64,000 nucleotides of DNA from positions 62,001-126,000 of the forward strand of contig NZ_JAIQZM010000016.1 in assembly GCF_023333595.1 (NCBI RefSeq), given 5' to 3'. Below, piece after piece: positions 62,465 to 64,000 of this stretch. The first letter of the stretch is position 1, and every line of letters begins with the position of its first letter. This DNA comes from Argonema galeatum A003/A1. Its GTDB lineage: Bacteria > Cyanobacteriota > Cyanobacteriia > Cyanobacteriales > Aerosakkonemataceae. The translations under genes and the position numbers were made by a program. Under the pieces are notes generated by a model. It was not told the origin of the DNA and did no database searches. It saw only the letters and a list, made by a program, of their open reading frames with translations.

Positions 62465-64000
62465 GTGACCATTTCTACTCTAGCACTATCTTTAATCAAA
62501 GACCCGGAACGCTTGGAAGGTCGCCTCAAGGAAATACCTCCTGCACCTGGTGTATATTTTATGAAGGATGAGAGCGATCGCATCCTCTACATCGGCAAAT
62601 CGAAAAAATTGCGATCGCGTCTGCGTTCCTACTTCCGCGACTCCAAAGACCTCAGTCCCCGCATTGCCCTAATGGTACAGCAGGTAGCCGAGATCGAATT
62701 CATCGTCACCGATACCGAAGCGGAAGCACTAGCATTAGAAGCTAACCTTGTCAAGCAGCACCAACCTTACTTCAACGTACTGCTCAAAGATGACAAGAAA
62801 TATCCCTACGTCCTGATTACCTGGTCAGAAAACTATCCGCGCATTTTGCTCACCCGCAATCGGAGACTGGGTAAGAAACAAGATAAGTATTACGGCCCTT
62901 ACACGGATGCTGGTATTTTACGTCAAACCTTACATATAATAAAACGCATATTTCCATTGCGTCAACGTCCTCAGCCCCTATTTAAAGACCGTCCTTGTCT
63001 AAATTACGACCTGGGTCGCTGTCCCGGCGTATGTCAGCAGCTGATATCGTCAGAAGAATATGGCAAAATCGTACAAAAAGTGGCAATGGTTTTCCAAGGT
63101 CGCAGTCAAGAACTGATTGACATCCTGACGGCGCAGATGGAACAGGCGGCAATTGAGCTAAACTTTGAAACGGCAGCGCGTATCCGCGACCAAATTAGTG
63201 GATTGAAGTCTCTGACTGCCGACCAAAAAGTCTCCTTGCCCGATGATACCGTATCGCGGGATGCGATCGCGCTTGCTGCCGACGATCGACACGCCTGCAT
63301 TCAATTATTCCAGATTCGCGCCGGACGTTTAGTTGGAAGATTGGGATTTGTTGCAACAAGCTGTTTCAATGGCAATTTTGGATTGGGGGATGAGGGTGAG
63401 AACCGCGAATCGTTGGAGGCTCAAGATAAATCCCAAATCGATGCGGGAGCGATTTTACAGCGGGTATTAGAAGAACATTATCAGAATGCCGAATCAGCAG
63501 AAATTCCCATCGAAATTCTGGTTCAACATGAATTACCGGAAAGTGAAATGCTGGCAGAATTTTTAACCGAACGCAAAGGTCGAAAAGTGACAATTTTGGC
63601 ACCACAAAGGCAAAGCAAAGCAGAGTTAATTGAAATGGTGGAACGCAATGCCGAGCATGAATTATCTCGGATACAGCGATTTGCCGATCGCAACTCCCAA
63701 GCAATGCAGGATTTAGCCAACATTCTCGACTTACCAGACTTACCGCGACGGATAGAAGGTTACGACATTTCCCACATTCAAGGTGCAAATGCTGTAGCAT
63801 CTCAAGTTGTATTTATTGATGGTATACCTGCCAAACAACATTATCGACATTATAAGATTAAAAATCCCGCCGTTACTGCCGGTCACTCCGATGACTTTGC
63901 CAGCCTCGCCGAAGTCATCCGTCGCCGCTTTCGTAAATATGTAGAACATCCTCTTGTGGAGCAGAGGGGCAGAGGGGCAGAGGGGCAGAGGGGCAGAGGG
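62465..64000 (+). CDS. uvrC: UvrABC system protein C (3' truncated by window end)
   Basis: Makes both incisions around DNA lesions in nucleotide excision repair. The frame is open from GTG 62465 ([20 protein letters not shown]) to the end of the window, 512 codons. The GIY-YIG domain ([20 protein letters not shown], residues about 27-100) is followed by the UVR motif ([17 protein letters not shown]) and the RNase H-like C-terminal nuclease ([20 protein letters not shown], then [19 protein letters not shown]). The last residues ([14 protein letters not shown]) come from an octanucleotide repeat inside the gene, after [13 protein letters not shown]. The stop codon lies beyond the window. The neighbour is a PEP-CTERM gene. 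Confidence 0.93.
   Translation, partial: MTISTLALSLIKDPERLEGRLKEIPPAPGVYFMKDESDRILYIGKSKKLRSRLRSYFRDSKDLSPRIALMVQQVAEIEFIVTDTEAEALALEANLVKQHQPYFNVLLKDDKKYPYVLITWSENYPRILLTRNRRLGKKQDKYYGPYTDAGILRQTLHIIKRIFPLRQRPQPLFKDRPCLNYDLGRCPGVCQQLISSEEYGKIVQKVAMVFQGRSQELIDILTAQMEQAAIELNFETAARIRDQISGLKSLTADQKVSLPDDTVSRDAIALAADDRHACIQLFQIRAGRLVGRLGFVATSCFNGNFGLGDEGENRESLEAQDKSQIDAGAILQRVLEEHYQNAESAEIPIEILVQHELPESEMLAEFLTERKGRKVTILAPQRQSKAELIEMVERNAEHELSRIQRFADRNSQAMQDLANILDLPDLPRRIEGYDISHIQGANAVASQVVFIDGIPAKQHYRHYKIKNPAVTAGHSDDFASLAEVIRRRFRKYVEHPLVEQRGRGAEGQRGRG
63958..64000 (+). repeat. Octanucleotide array inside uvrC
   Basis: Five or more copies of GGGCAGAG running to the window end. It is read in the same frame as the array in the LD-carboxypeptidase gene ([14 protein letters not shown] in both). 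Confidence 0.85.

Overview
The window looks like chromosome of a filamentous, probably non-heterocystous (Oscillatoriales-type) cyanobacterium. The evidence is cyanobacterial gene content (ndhB, a tiny petL, cyanobacterial-type topA, an ethylene-receptor-like kinase, Uma2/DUF29/DUF3891 families, PEP-CTERM proteins), very frequent GCGATCGC (HIP1) octamers, heptanucleotide tandem repeats, and a heavy load of small palindromic and inverted repeats. No rRNA, tRNA or CRISPR array was recognised. The first and last genes (an RTX protein and uvrC) are cut by the window edges.

Layout. 1-9.6 kb: RTX protein end, DUF3891, glucosamine-6-phosphate deaminase, an acetyltransferase, a repeat/beta-propeller protein, an HD phosphohydrolase, a nucleotidyltransferase and a Ser/Thr kinase. 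9.8-19.3 kb: moeA, an amino-acid permease, an aspartic protease, LD-carboxypeptidase, an Rpn-like nuclease, a triple-module secreted protein, patatin and hemE. 19.3-25.6 kb: an NAD-dependent epimerase-like protein with a 63-bp-repeat N-terminal extension, an orphan TnpB, a B12-binding radical SAM protein, petL and aroB. 25.8-32.1 kb: a pentapeptide protein, Uma2, an LCP protein, mannose-1-phosphate guanylyltransferase and an ABC1/UbiB kinase.

32.4-38.2 kb is the most interesting segment. A compact + strand operon encodes a CblD/MMADHC-like protein, a Cas4-like PD-(D/E)XK nuclease with four candidate Fe-S cysteines, and a long prokaryotic Argonaute that keeps the PIWI acidic residues. It is divergent from a coupled XRE regulator and ImmA/IrrE metallopeptidase, with two 17-bp direct repeats between them, and is followed by a stand-alone restriction-type nuclease. 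I read it as a probable defence module against invading DNA.

38.3-50.5 kb: a 1327-residue multi-PAS histidine kinase with an ETR1-type ethylene-binding domain, a fused cbiG-cobJ cobalamin gene, two small unknown proteins, a membrane mannosyltransferase-like protein, ndhB, a toxin-antitoxin locus with a broken toxin, and Uma2. 51-64 kb: topA, DUF29, two PEP-CTERM proteins, thioredoxin, an aminotransferase, an IscB element with its end hairpins and likely omega RNA, a stand-alone response regulator and uvrC.

A theme across the window is repeat invasion. At least six families of about 90-140 bp inverted-repeat elements fill the intergenic spaces. Low-complexity repeats also sit in frame inside conserved genes: LD-carboxypeptidase, uvrC, the histidine kinase, cbiG-cobJ and the ends of the radical SAM and epimerase genes. 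Two RNA-guided nuclease genes of the IS200/IS605 world (TnpB, IscB) are present, with no TnpA transposase recognised.
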